Below, piece by piece: positions 24,455 to 33,555 of a stretch of DNA of 39,236 nt (position 1 is its first letter; each line of letters opens with the position of its first letter). The notes beneath the pieces were generated by a model. That model had not been told where the DNA came from. It searched no databases and saw only the letters and a list, made by a program, of their open reading frames with translations. Source of the DNA: Burkholderia sp. Bp9143. GTDB lineage: Bacteria; Pseudomonadota; Gammaproteobacteria; Burkholderiales; Burkholderiaceae. The stretch is taken from the NCBI RefSeq assembly GCF_003853645.1, contig NZ_QTPO01000067.1, positions 1 to 39,236 of the forward strand, read 5' to 3'. The translations under genes were made by a program, and so were the position numbers.

Positions 24455-25396
24455 ATGAAGATGCAGCGATTCTGGCGTGCGCTCGCGCTAGCAGGCCTGG
24501 TTGCCGCGGGCGCAACCGCGCGCGCGGAAGATGCGCCATTCGCGCCGCCGCAAGTCGAGCCGTTCGCGCCGACCCAGCTGACCGGCACGCTCGCGAAGGT
24601 GCGCGGCAGCGGCACGATCGCGCTCGGCTATCGCGACGCGTCGATACCGTTCTCGTACCTGAATGCACGCAATGAGCCAATCGGTTATTCGATCGAGCTC
24701 TGCAAGGCGCTCGTGTCGTCGATCGAGGATGCGGTCAACAAGAGCCTGACGATCCGCTGGGTGCCGGTCACCTCCGACAACCGCATCGACGCGGTGGTCA
24801 GCGGCAAGGTCGATCTGGAATGCGGCTCCACGACGAGTAACCTGGAGCGCCAGCAGCGCGTGGCGTTCTCGCCGATCATCTTCGTGGCCGGCACGAAGGT
24901 GATGGTGAAGCGAGGCTCGCCGATCCGCTCGTTCCGCGATCTCGCGGGCAGGAAGGTCGCGGTGACGGCCGGCACGACCAACGAGAAGGCGCTGCGCGAC
25001 CTGGACGCGCGGTTCAGGCTCGGGATCCAGCTGCAGGTGGTGCCGGACCATGCGCAGGGCTTCGCGCTCGTCGCGAACGGCGGCGCCGATGCATTCGCGA
25101 CGGACGACGTGCTGCTGTACGGCCTGATCGCCGAGAACGCTGGCAAGGGCGGCAAGTATGACGTGGTGGGCGATTTCCTGTCATACGACCCGTACGGCAT
25201 CATGTTCCGCAAGGACGATCCGCAGCTCGCGCAGGTCGTGAAGCGCACGTTCGTGGAGCTGGCCGTCGACGGCGAGATCACGCGTCAGTACAAGCGCTGG
25301 TTCCTGCGCCCGCTTCCGTCGGGCATGAGCCTCAACCTGCCGATGAGCCCGCAGCTGGAAACCATCATCGAGACGATCGGCGTCAAGGGCGAATGA
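24455..25396 (+). CDS. glutamate/aspartate-type periplasmic binding protein
   Basis: The start is the ATG at 24,455 with GGAGG seven bases upstream; 313 residues. It has a signal peptide (residues 5-24, cleavage near ARA-ED) and the family 3 solute-binding fold. The block DLECGSTTSNLERQQRVAFS followed by IIFVAGTKVMVKRGS matches the GltI-like glutamate/aspartate group, as does the later FLSYDPYGIMFRKDD. Such proteins normally feed an ABC importer, but no ABC permease or ATPase gene is here; the partner in the operon is a DAACS symporter. It may scavenge for a distant ABC system, sense substrate, or work with the symporter. The last is untested. Confidence 0.88.
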   Translation: MKMQRFWRALALAGLVAAGATARAEDAPFAPPQVEPFAPTQLTGTLAKVRGSGTIALGYRDASIPFSYLNARNEPIGYSIELCKALVSSIEDAVNKSLTIRWVPVTSDNRIDAVVSGKVDLECGSTTSNLERQQRVAFSPIIFVAGTKVMVKRGSPIRSFRDLAGRKVAVTAGTTNEKALRDLDARFRLGIQLQVVPDHAQGFALVANGGADAFATDDVLLYGLIAENAGKGGKYDVVGDFLSYDPYGIMFRKDDPQLAQVVKRTFVELAVDGEITRQYKRWFLRPLPSGMSLNLPMSPQLETIIETIGVKGE

Positions 25397-25542
25397 GATT
25401 GCCCAACCGCTTGCCGCTCGATCGGCGAACGCCGTTCGTGTCGTTCCTTGTGCGCCAGCTTCACTGGCGTTGCCTGGTAGCCTCGACGCGTCCCGACACG
25501 ATATGACGGGATGTCGTACTAGCTGATCGCACGGGTGGACGT

Positions 25543-25579
25543 AAAAACGGCCCCGGTGTCTCGCTCGACACCGGGGCCG
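25543..25579 (-). terminator. rho-independent terminator of uvrA
   Basis: On the minus strand a 13-bp perfect stem CGGCCCCGGTGTC / GACACCGGGGCCG with a 6-base loop is followed by TTTTTA. It lies 20 bases beyond the uvrA stop. Confidence 0.85.
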
Positions 25580-25598
25580 CTCACCGGAAATACCGCGT

Positions 25599-28500
25599 TC
25601 AACCGACCCGCGCTTCTCCCTGGTTCACTGCTTCATCGCCCGCCGCGGCCGTGCGCGCCAGCACGGGCTTCAGCGCCTGCCCGGTATGGCTCGCCTTCAC
25701 CTGCGCGAGCCCTTCCGGCGGCGCCGACGCGACGATCGTGCCACCGCCCACGCCGCCTTCCGGGCCGAGATCGATGATCCAGTCGGCTTCCGCGATCACG
25801 TCGAGGTCATGCTCGATCACGACGACGCTATGCCCGCCGTCGACCAGCCGGTGCAGCACGCGGATCAGCTTCGCGACGTCGGCCATGTGCAGGCCGACCG
25901 TCGGCTCGTCGAGCACGTACAGCGTGTGCGGCGCCTTCTGGCCGCGCCGCGTGATGTCGTCGCGCACCTTCGTGAGCTCGGTGACGAGCTTGATGCGCTG
26001 CGCCTCGCCGCCGGACAGCGTCGGCGACGGCTGGCCGAGCGTCAGGTAGCCGAGGCCGACGTCCTTCATCAGCTGCAGCGGATGCGCGATGTTCGAGATC
26101 GGCGCGAAGAACTCGACCGCTTCGTCGATCTCCATCGTCAGCACGTCGCCGATGTTCCGGCCGCGCCACGTGACCGCGAGCGTCTCCGGATTGAAGCGCT
26201 GCCCGTGGCACACGTCGCACGGCACCTTCACGTCGGGCAGGAAGCTCATCCCGATCGTGCGCACGCCTTGCCCCTCACAGGCCGGGCAACGCCCGTCGCC
26301 GGTGTTGAACGAGAAGCGCGACGCCGTGTAGCCGCGCGCACGCGCTTCCAGCGTATCGGCGAACAGCTTGCGGATCGTGTCCCACACGCCGATGTAGGTG
26401 GCCGGACACGAGCGCGGCGTCTTGCCGATCGGCGTCTGGTCGACTTCGAGCACGCGGTCGATCTGCTCCCAGCCGCTCAGCGACGCGCAGCCCTGCCACG
26501 CATGCGTGACGTTCAGCGACGGCCGCGGTGCGCTGCGCGCGAGCACGCTCGAGCGGCGGTTGGCGGCCGGCGCGTCCTGCTGCGCGGCCTTGCGCGCGCG
26601 CCGCGTGGCCGGCGACGACAGCACCGAGCGGCCGACCGCATCGAGCAGGTTCGTCATCAGCACGTCGCGCGCGAGCGTCGACTTGCCCGAGCCGCTGACG
26701 CCCGTCACCGCGACGAGCCGTGCGAGCGGAATGCCGACGGTGACGTCGCGCAGGTTGTGCAGCGTCGCGCCGTGCACGGTCAGCCAGCCCTCCGGCACCG
26801 CCGGTGCGCCCTTCTTGCCCGGCAGGCTCACCGCGCGGCGCGGCTGCAGCGGGTGCGTCATCGGCTGCGCGAGCAGGCGGCCCGTCACCGAATCCGGCTG
26901 TGCGGCCAGATCCGCGACCGCGCCCTCGGCGACCAGCGTGCCGCCGCGCTTGCCGGCGCCCGGGCCGACGTCGATGATGTGATCCGCACGGCGAATCGTG
27001 TCCTCGTCATGCTCGACGACGACGAGCGTGTTGCCCTTGTCGCCGAGCTTGCGCAGCGCGTCCAGCAGGATCTGGTTGTCGCGCGGATGCAGGCCGATCG
27101 TCGGCTCGTCGAGCACGTAGCACACGCCCTGCAGGTTGCTGCCGAGCTGCGCCGCGAGCCGAATGCGCTGCGCTTCGCCGCCCGACAGGCTCGGCGCCGC
27201 GCGATCGAGGCTCAGGTAGCCGAGCCCGACTTCCTCGAGAAACGCGAGGCGGCTGCCGATCTCGCTGACGATGTCGCGCGCGATCTGCGCGTCGCGGCCG
27301 GTCAGTTCCAGCGCGTCGATCCAGCGGCGCGTATCGGACACCGTCCACTGCGCGACCTCGACGATCGGATGCGCGTCGAACGTGACCGCGCGCGCGGACG
27401 GGTTCAGGCGCGTACCGCTGCAATCCGGGCACGGCTCGTTGCCGACGCCTTCCGGTTCCTGTTCGTCCGACGGCAAGGTTTGCTCGCGGCCGCGGTCGTC
27501 CCCGGCGAGCACCGTGTCGTCGTATGCCGCGCGCTGTTCGCGCGTGAGCGTGACGCCCGTGCCGACGCAGGTCGTGCACCAGCCGTGCTTGCTGTTGTAC
27601 GAGAACATCCGCGGATCGAGTTCCGGGTAGCTCGTGCCGCACACCGGGCACGCGCGCTTGACCGACAGCACCTTGACCTCGCCGACGCGCGCGGTCGAAC
27701 GATCGTTCTGCATCGCGTGATGCAGCCCGTCGAGCGGCGCGAGCAGGTGCATCACGCCCTTGCCGAGCTCGAGCGTCTCGTCGAGCAGGCGACGCAACTC
27801 GGCCTCGTTGTCCGGCGACACGACGATGTCGGCGACCGGCAACTCGATCGTGTGTTCGCGGAAGCGATCGAGCTTCGGCCACGGATCGACCGTGACGAAT
27901 TCGCCGTCGACGCGCAGATGCGTGCTGCCACGCGCCTTCGCCCACTTCGCGAGGTCGGTATACACGCCCTTGCGGTTGACCACGAGCGGCGCGAGCAGCC
28001 CGACGTGCTCGCCGCGATGGTCGCGCAGCAGCTGCGCGGCGATCGATTCGACGGATTGCGACGTGACGGGCGTGCCGTCGTGAATGCAATGCTGCAGGCC
28101 GAGCTTCACATACAGCAGCCGCAGGAAGTGCCAGACTTCGGACGTGGTCGCGACCGTGCTCTTGCGGCCGCCGCGCGACAGCCGCTGCTCGATCGCCACC
28201 GTCGGCGGAATGCCGTACACCGCATCGACTTCCGGCCGCCCGGCCGGCTGCACGATCGAGCGCGCATACGCGTTCAGCGATTCGAGGTAGCGGCGCTGGC
28301 CTTCGTGGAACAGGATGTCGAACGCGAGCGTCGACTTGCCGGAACCCGACACGCCGGTGATCACGTTGAACTTGCCGTGCGGGATGTCGACGTCGAGCGC
28401 CTTCAGGTTGTGCTCGCGCGCATTGACGATCCGCACGACGTCCTCGCCCTCGATCGCGCGCCGCTCGCGAGCGGCGTTCAGCACGGCCTGCAGCGGCACG

Positions 28501-31493
28501 CCTTCGTCGGCCAGCGCCATTTCGCCGTCCATCGCGCGGTCATACTGCAGCAGCGCGACGCCGGTATGCGATTCCGCGCAGGCCTTCACGTCGTCGGGCG
28601 TGCCCGCGCACAGCACGAGGCCGCCGCCGTCGCCGCCTTCCGGGCCGAGATCGATCAGCCAGTCGGCCGCGCGGATCACGTCGAGGTTGTGCTCGATCAC
28701 GATCAGCGAATGGCCGGCCGCGAGCAGCTTGCCGAACGCCTGCATCAGCTTCGCGATGTCGTCGAAGTGCAGCCCGGTGGTGGGCTCGTCGAACATGAAC
28801 AGCTTCGCGCGCGCGATGCGCGCCTCTTCGCTGGCGACCCGGCGCCCGCCCGCGGCCGCCGCCGATTCGGCGAGGAAGCCGGCCAGCTTCAGCCGCTGCG
28901 CCTCGCCGCCCGACAGCGTCGGCACCGGCTGGCCGAGCTTCACGTATTCAAGGCCGACGTCAACGATCGGCTGCAGCACGCGCAGCACCTCGGCGTCGGT
29001 CGCGAAGAACGCGGCCGCTTCGCTGACGGTCAGGTCGAGCACGTCGGCGATGTTCAGCGCGCGGCCGTCGCGCTCGATCCGCACTTCGAGAATCTCGGCG
29101 CGGTAGCGGCTGCCGTCGCAGTCCGGGCAACGCAGGTAGACGTCGCTCAGGAACTGCATCTCGATGTGCTCGAAGCCCGAGCCGCCGCAGGTCGGGCAAC
29201 GGCCGTCGCCCGAGTTGAAGCTGAACGTGCCGGCGCCGTAGCCGCGTTGCAGCGCGAGCGGCGCCTTCGCGAACAGCTTGCGGATCTCGTCGAACGCGCC
29301 GACATAGCTGGCCGGGTTCGACCGCGTGGTCTTGCCGATCGGCGACTGATCGACGAACACGACGTCGCCGACCTGGTCGGCGCCCGTGAGATTGCGGAAC
29401 GCGCCCGGCGACTCGGTCGCCTTGCCGTGATGGCGCGCCATCGCCGGATAGAGCACGTCCTGCAGCAGCGTCGACTTGCCGGAACCCGACACGCCCGTCA
29501 CGCAGACGAGCCGCTGCAGCGGAATCTCGACCGTCACGTCGCGCAGGTTGTGCTCGGTCGCGCCTTCGAGCACGATGCGCGGCGTGTTCGCGTCGACCGG
29601 ACGGCGCGCCCAGTTCGACGCATGCGCGACGTGCTTGCGGCCGCCGAGATACTCGCCCGTCAGCGTGCGCGCGGAACGGATGTCGCCCGGCGTGCCGTCG
29701 TAGACGATCGTGCCGCCGCGCTCGCCGGGGCCCGGGCCCATGTCGATCAGCCGGTCGGCCGCGAGCATCACCGACGGATCGTGCTCGACGACGACCAGCG
29801 TATTGCCCGCGTCGCGCAGCCGCTGCATCGCCTCGACGATCCGCGTGAGGTCGCGCGGATGCAGCCCGATGCTCGGTTCGTCGAGCACGAACAGGGTTTT
29901 CGTGAGCGACGTGCCGAGCGCCGTGGTCAGGTTGATCCGCTGGACCTCGCCGCCCGACAGCGTGCGGCTCTGCCGGTCGAGCGTCAGGTAGCCGAGCCCC
30001 ACGTCGCACAGGTATTTGAGGCGCGTGCGCACCTCGGCGAGCAGCAGCTTCAGCGCATCGTCGAGCAGCGCGCTCGGCAGGCTCACGTCATCGAAGAAAC
30101 GGCGGATGCGGTCGATCGGCAGCAGCATCAGGTCGTGCACCGTCAGGCCCGGCAGCGCCTCGAGCTGCGCGCGCGTCCAGTCGACGCCGCGCGGCATGAA
30201 GCGATCGGCCGGCGCGAGCACCGCATCGGCGTTCGCCTTCGAGCCGAGCCGCCACTGCAGCGATTCCGTCTTCAGGCGCGCGCCGCCACAGACCTCGCAC
30301 GGCGTGTAGCTGCGGTACTTCGACAGCAGCACGCGGATATGCATCTTGTACGCTTTCGATTCGAGGTAGCCGAAGAAGCGTTTCACGCCGTACCACTGGC
30401 TCTGCCACTTGCCGTTCCAGTCCGGCGAGCCGTTGATCACCCAGTCGCGCTCGGCGTCCGTCAGGTCGGACCACGGCGTGTCGCGGCGGATGTCCGCCTT
30501 CGCCGCGTAGCGCATCAGGTCGTCCTGGCACTCCTTCCAGGCGGGTGTCTGCATCGGCTTGATCGCGCCGCCGCGCAGCGTCTTGCGCGCGTCGGGAATC
30601 ACGAGACCGAGATCGACACCGATCACGCGGCCGAAGCCGCGGCAGGTTTCGCACGCGCCGTATGCCGAGTTGAACGAGAACATCGCCGCCTGCGGCTCCG
30701 CGTAGCGCAGGTCGCTATCGGGATCGTGCAGCCCGGTGGAGAAACGCCACACTTGCGGCTCGGCCAGCGCGTTTTCCGCTTCCGGCGCGAGCACGTAGAC
30801 GTTCACGCGGCCGCCGCCGCGCTTCAGCGATGCCTCGATCGCCTCGACCACGCGCACCTTGTCGGCCTGCTGCACGCGGAAGCGATCGGCCACCACGTCG
30901 AGCAGCTTGCGCGGGCCGGTGGGCGACGCGACTTCGCGCTGCGCCTGCACGCGCGTGTAGCCGCTCGCGGACAGCCACTGCGCGACTTCGTCCTCGGATG
31001 CGCTTTCCGGCAGCTCGACCGGGAACGTGACGACGACGCGCGGATCGTCGGCGCGCGTGCGCTCGACGAGTTCCGCGTAGATCGTCTCGGGCGTGTCATG
31101 CCGCACCTGCCGCGCGGTCTGACGGTCGAACAGCTCGGCCGCGCGCGCGTACAGCAGCTTCAGGTGATCGTTCAGCTCGGTCATCGTGCCGACGGTCGAG
31201 CGCGAACTGCGGACCGGGTTGGTCTGGTCGATCGCGATCGCGGGCGGCACGCCGTCGACGCGCTCGACCTGCGGGCGGTCCATCCGGTCGAGGAACTGCC
31301 GCGCGTACGCGCTGAACGTCTCGACGTAGCGCCGCTGCCCTTCCGCGTACAGCGTGTCGAACACGAGGCTCGACTTGCCGGAGCCCGACGGGCCGGTGAC
31401 GACCGTCATTTCGCCGGTGCGCAGGTCGAGATCGAGGTTCTTGAGGTTGTGCTGACGTGCTCCGCGAATGCGGATCAGATTGCTGGATGACAA
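25599..31493 (-). CDS. uvrA: double-length UvrA (excinuclease subunit A, four ATPase domains)
   Basis: About 1,964 residues, twice the usual UvrA length. Four P-loops (GPSGSGKS near 34, GVSGSGKS near 665, 1046 and 1596) and four ABC signatures (LSGGEVQRINL, then three LSGGEAQR near 859, 1436 and 1826) are each followed by a D-E-P Walker B. Zinc-finger cysteine pairs are intact in both halves (CEVCGGAR, CPTCGGSG, CPDCDGSR; CPVCGTS, CTTCVGTG, CPDCSGTR, CPACEGQG, CDVCHGQR). It is thus two UvrA monomers in one chain, a form known from Burkholderia and Xanthomonas relatives, presumably folding as an intramolecular dimer that finds bulky DNA lesions. I take the TTG at 31,493 (LSSSNLIRIRG) as the likely start; an ATG at 31,592 would add 33 Arg-rich residues. 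A LexA box lies upstream and a terminator downstream. Confidence 0.93.
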   Translation of the reverse strand: MSSSNLIRIRGARQHNLKNLDLDLRTGEMTVVTGPSGSGKSSLVFDTLYAEGQRRYVETFSAYARQFLDRMDRPQVERVDGVPPAIAIDQTNPVRSSRSTVGTMTELNDHLKLLYARAAELFDRQTARQVRHDTPETIYAELVERTRADDPRVVVTFPVELPESASEDEVAQWLSASGYTRVQAQREVASPTGPRKLLDVVADRFRVQQADKVRVVEAIEASLKRGGGRVNVYVLAPEAENALAEPQVWRFSTGLHDPDSDLRYAEPQAAMFSFNSAYGACETCRGFGRVIGVDLGLVIPDARKTLRGGAIKPMQTPAWKECQDDLMRYAAKADIRRDTPWSDLTDAERDWVINGSPDWNGKWQSQWYGVKRFFGYLESKAYKMHIRVLLSKYRSYTPCEVCGGARLKTESLQWRLGSKANADAVLAPADRFMPRGVDWTRAQLEALPGLTVHDLMLLPIDRIRRFFDDVSLPSALLDDALKLLLAEVRTRLKYLCDVGLGYLTLDRQSRTLSGGEVQRINLTTALGTSLTKTLFVLDEPSIGLHPRDLTRIVEAMQRLRDAGNTLVVVEHDPSVMLAADRLIDMGPGPGERGGTIVYDGTPGDIRSARTLTGEYLGGRKHVAHASNWARRPVDANTPRIVLEGATEHNLRDVTVEIPLQRLVCVTGVSGSGKSTLLQDVLYPAMARHHGKATESPGAFRNLTGADQVGDVVFVDQSPIGKTTRSNPASYVGAFDEIRKLFAKAPLALQRGYGAGTFSFNSGDGRCPTCGGSGFEHIEMQFLSDVYLRCPDCDGSRYRAEILEVRIERDGRALNIADVLDLTVSEAAAFFATDAEVLRVLQPIVDVGLEYVKLGQPVPTLSGGEAQRLKLAGFLAESAAAAGGRRVASEEARIARAKLFMFDEPTTGLHFDDIAKLMQAFGKLLAAGHSLIVIEHNLDVIRAADWLIDLGPEGGDGGGLVLCAGTPDDVKACAESHTGVALLQYDRAMDGEMALADEGVPLQAVLNAARERRAIEGEDVVRIVNAREHNLKALDVDIPHGKFNVITGVSGSGKSTLAFDILFHEGQRRYLESLNAYARSIVQPAGRPEVDAVYGIPPTVAIEQRLSRGGRKSTVATTSEVWHFLRLLYVKLGLQHCIHDGTPVTSQSVESIAAQLLRDHRGEHVGLLAPLVVNRKGVYTDLAKWAKARGSTHLRVDGEFVTVDPWPKLDRFREHTIELPVADIVVSPDNEAELRRLLDETLELGKGVMHLLAPLDGLHHAMQNDRSTARVGEVKVLSVKRACPVCGTSYPELDPRMFSYNSKHGWCTTCVGTGVTLTREQRAAYDDTVLAGDDRGREQTLPSDEQEPEGVGNEPCPDCSGTRLNPSARAVTFDAHPIVEVAQWTVSDTRRWIDALELTGRDAQIARDIVSEIGSRLAFLEEVGLGYLSLDRAAPSLSGGEAQRIRLAAQLGSNLQGVCYVLDEPTIGLHPRDNQILLDALRKLGDKGNTLVVVEHDEDTIRRADHIIDVGPGAGKRGGTLVAEGAVADLAAQPDSVTGRLLAQPMTHPLQPRRAVSLPGKKGAPAVPEGWLTVHGATLHNLRDVTVGIPLARLVAVTGVSGSGKSTLARDVLMTNLLDAVGRSVLSSPATRRARKAAQQDAPAANRRSSVLARSAPRPSLNVTHAWQGCASLSGWEQIDRVLEVDQTPIGKTPRSCPATYIGVWDTIRKLFADTLEARARGYTASRFSFNTGDGRCPACEGQGVRTIGMSFLPDVKVPCDVCHGQRFNPETLAVTWRGRNIGDVLTMEIDEAVEFFAPISNIAHPLQLMKDVGLGYLTLGQPSPTLSGGEAQRIKLVTELTKVRDDITRRGQKAPHTLYVLDEPTVGLHMADVAKLIRVLHRLVDGGHSVVVIEHDLDVIAEADWIIDLGPEGGVGGGTIVASAPPEGLAQVKASHTGQALKPVLARTAAAGDEAVNQGEARVG

Positions 31494-31624
31494 TTTGCCT
31501 GCCCGTCTGTCTGAATGAGTTAGCCGGAATTCACGGTGCCGAAACGCTGCGGCGGATGCCCGCAGGCGCGGCGCACGTGCCGCACGGGTCATGCCCGCGC
31601 CGCTCGAGTTCGACGGATACTATA

Positions 31625-31640
31625 CTGTATATTCATACAG
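31625..31640 (-). promoter_or_regulatory. LexA (SOS) box of uvrA
   Basis: CTGTATATTCATACAG matches the CTGT-N8-ACAG SOS consensus perfectly at the arms. On the minus strand it is followed at once by TATAGT, a good -10 hexamer, so LexA bound here would cover the promoter of uvrA. The gene on its other side reads in the same direction and ends at 31,680, so only uvrA can be the target. Confidence 0.85.
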
Positions 31641-31679
31641 TTTTCCATGAACGGCGCGAATGCGGGAATACGCGCCAGA

Positions 31680-32075
31680 TCACTCCGGCTTCGCCTTGGC
31701 GGGACTTGCCCTGCGTCCACGCCCCGGCGGCTTCGCCGGCACGGTTCGCCCGTATTCGTTCCACCACGCCGTCAACGCCTCCATCGTCGGCCCGAGGCCA
31801 CGCGCCTTCGCGGTGATTGCGTATTCGACGCGCGGTGGCACTTCCGCGAACACCGTGCGGGTAATCAAGCCGTCCGCTTCCAGCTCGCGCAACTGCGCCG
31901 TCAGCATGTGCTGCGTGATGCCGGGAATCGCTTTTCGTAGTTCTCCGAATCGATAGACGCGCCGATTGAGCAGCCACATGATCTCCAGTTTCCACTTGCC
32001 GGAAAGCAGCGCGAATGCGCGCCGCATTTCGTCGTGCATGTTCACTTCGTCGGCGTCTTTAGTCATCTTTTCCAT
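31680..32075 (-). CDS. HxlR-family regulator
   Basis: A 131-residue winged-helix regulator: ALLSGKWKLEIMWLLNRRVY, RFGELRKAIPGITQHMLTAQ, LRELEADGLITRTVF and then PPRVEYAITAKARGL are the family's signature run. Many HxlR proteins have a redox- or aldehyde-sensing Cys near the N-terminus before the G-K-W-K block; none is present here. The C-terminus is a basic tail (PPGRGRRASPAKAKPE). It is divergent from a DoxX plus short-chain dehydrogenase pair 96 bases away and likely represses it. Starts at 32,075 or 32,066 are both possible. Confidence 0.9.
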   Translation of the reverse strand: MEKMTKDADEVNMHDEMRRAFALLSGKWKLEIMWLLNRRVYRFGELRKAIPGITQHMLTAQLRELEADGLITRTVFAEVPPRVEYAITAKARGLGPTMEALTAWWNEYGRTVPAKPPGRGRRASPAKAKPE

Positions 32076-32171
32076 ACCAGCAGACAGAAAATCATCCTAC
32101 TTGCGGGAGTTCATCTTAGACGACATTCTTGTGCCAAGTCGATAGCGACGAAACTCAGGAACCCGCAACAA

Positions 32172-32579
32172 ATGGCTGAAAATTTCGCATACTGGATCAG
32201 CACCGCATTGCTGTCGCTGCTCTATCTCACGTCCGCGACGCTCTACATCGTCAAGCGGGATCGGGTCCGCAAGATCCTCGTCGGATTCGGTTATCCCGCG
32301 TATCTCGTGCCGCTCCTGACCGTCGCGAAGATCGGCGCCGTAGCGGCCATCCTGACACGTGTCGGCGTACCGCTCAGCGATCTCGCGTACGCGGGCATCT
32401 TCTATCACCTGCTGCTTTCCGGACTGGCGCACATCGGTGTTCGCAAGCCACAAGGCGCACTGCCGGCAGCGGTCGCCCTCGTCTGTCTCGTCGTTTCATT
32501 CACCACGCAGAACGCAGCGCGCGACATCCCGTCGCCGTACGGCATCGCCGCGACGATGCGTCACGCGACCGTCAGCTAA
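32172..32579 (+). CDS. DoxX-like small membrane protein
   Basis: From the ATG at 32,172, 135 residues with four hydrophobic segments: ~5-25, ~40-65, ~68-90 and ~100-117. The opening WISTALLSLLYLTSATLYIV and the FGYPAYLVPLLTVAKIGAVA block fit the DoxX-like family, often linked with redox or thiol stress and common beside HxlR regulators. It is followed after 11 bases by a short-chain dehydrogenase gene. The pair is divergent from the HxlR gene, so joint control is likely. A CAGGA ribosome site lies 11 bases upstream. Confidence 0.82.
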   Translation: MAENFAYWISTALLSLLYLTSATLYIVKRDRVRKILVGFGYPAYLVPLLTVAKIGAVAAILTRVGVPLSDLAYAGIFYHLLLSGLAHIGVRKPQGALPAAVALVCLVVSFTTQNAARDIPSPYGIAATMRHATVS

Positions 32580-32590
32580 AGGAGAACATC

Positions 32591-33334
32591 ATGGCCCGAC
32601 TCAGCGGGAAAATCGCCATCGTAACGGGCGCCGGCCGGGGAATCGGACGCGCCACCGCGAAACGGTTCGCCGCCGAAGGCGCAACCGTAGCGGTCGTTTC
32701 GCTCACGCCGGCCAACGTCGATGCGGTCGTCGCCGACATCGAGGCCGCCGGCGGCCATGCACTCGGCGTCCCTTGCGATCTCGGCAGCGCCGACCAGATC
32801 AACGCGGCCGTCGACAAGGTCGCCACGACGTGTGGCGGCATCGACATACTCGTGAACAATGCGTTCGATCCGTCCGCGCCGTTCTCGTCGATCACCGAGT
32901 TGTCGGTGGACAAACTGCAACGCAATTTCGATCTCGGACCCATCGCGTACTTGAGGATGATGCAGGCGGCCTATCCGCACCTGAAAGCGAGCGGCGAAGG
33001 CCGAGTGATCAACTTCGGCTCGATGGCCGGCGTCATGGGCCTCGCGGGTTACGGTCCGTACAACATGGCGAAAGAGGCGGTGCGCGCACTGACGAGAACC
33101 GCCGCACGCGAATGGGCCGCTGACCGGATCACGGTCAATAACGTGTTGCCGTTGGCGCAGACGTGGGACGAGAACGCCAACGTGCCGCCACCGACCAACC
33201 CCCTGGGTCGTTTCGGCACACCCGACGACGACATCGCACCGGTCGTCCTGTTCCTCGCCAGCAAGGACGCACAGTTCCTGACGGGTTACAGCCTCACGCC
33301 GGACGGCGGCTCGATCATCGACAGCGCACGCTAA
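32591..33334 (+). CDS. short-chain dehydrogenase/reductase
   Basis: A 247-residue classical SDR. The cofactor motif is TGAGRGIG (residues 12-19), followed by NNA (89-91), and the catalytic set is Asn112, Ser144, Tyr157 and Lys161 (YNMAK). After the cofactor strand the residues are S-L-T-P rather than an acidic residue, so NADP may be preferred. The substrate is unknown. An AGGAG ribosome site stands seven bases before the ATG. It is the second gene of the DoxX-SDR operon facing the HxlR regulator. Confidence 0.9.
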   Translation: MARLSGKIAIVTGAGRGIGRATAKRFAAEGATVAVVSLTPANVDAVVADIEAAGGHALGVPCDLGSADQINAAVDKVATTCGGIDILVNNAFDPSAPFSSITELSVDKLQRNFDLGPIAYLRMMQAAYPHLKASGEGRVINFGSMAGVMGLAGYGPYNMAKEAVRALTRTAAREWAADRITVNNVLPLAQTWDENANVPPPTNPLGRFGTPDDDIAPVVLFLASKDAQFLTGYSLTPDGGSIIDSAR

Positions 33335-33555
33335 GCGACGCTCGGCGGGCGCGTGTCGCCACGGTGTACGACCCGCGCGTTCGAGGTCGTATGCCGCACA
33401 CGCATCATGCGATGCCGACACGGCATCGCGTGCGCCGCGTCGTCGCTTATGATCGGCGTCCGCGAATCCTGTCGCGATACATCACGCCAGACGCTTCCCC
33501 GTCGACACATCCGCTCGACACCCGATCAGCCCTACCCGTCACGACTCACATTCCC

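Noticed and set aside
25686..31490. A 1,934-codon open frame on the plus strand, opposite uvrA
   Set aside because: It is the mirror of the uvrA reading frame in very GC-rich DNA, is extremely rich in Arg, Ala, Asp and His, and has no domain or ribosome site.
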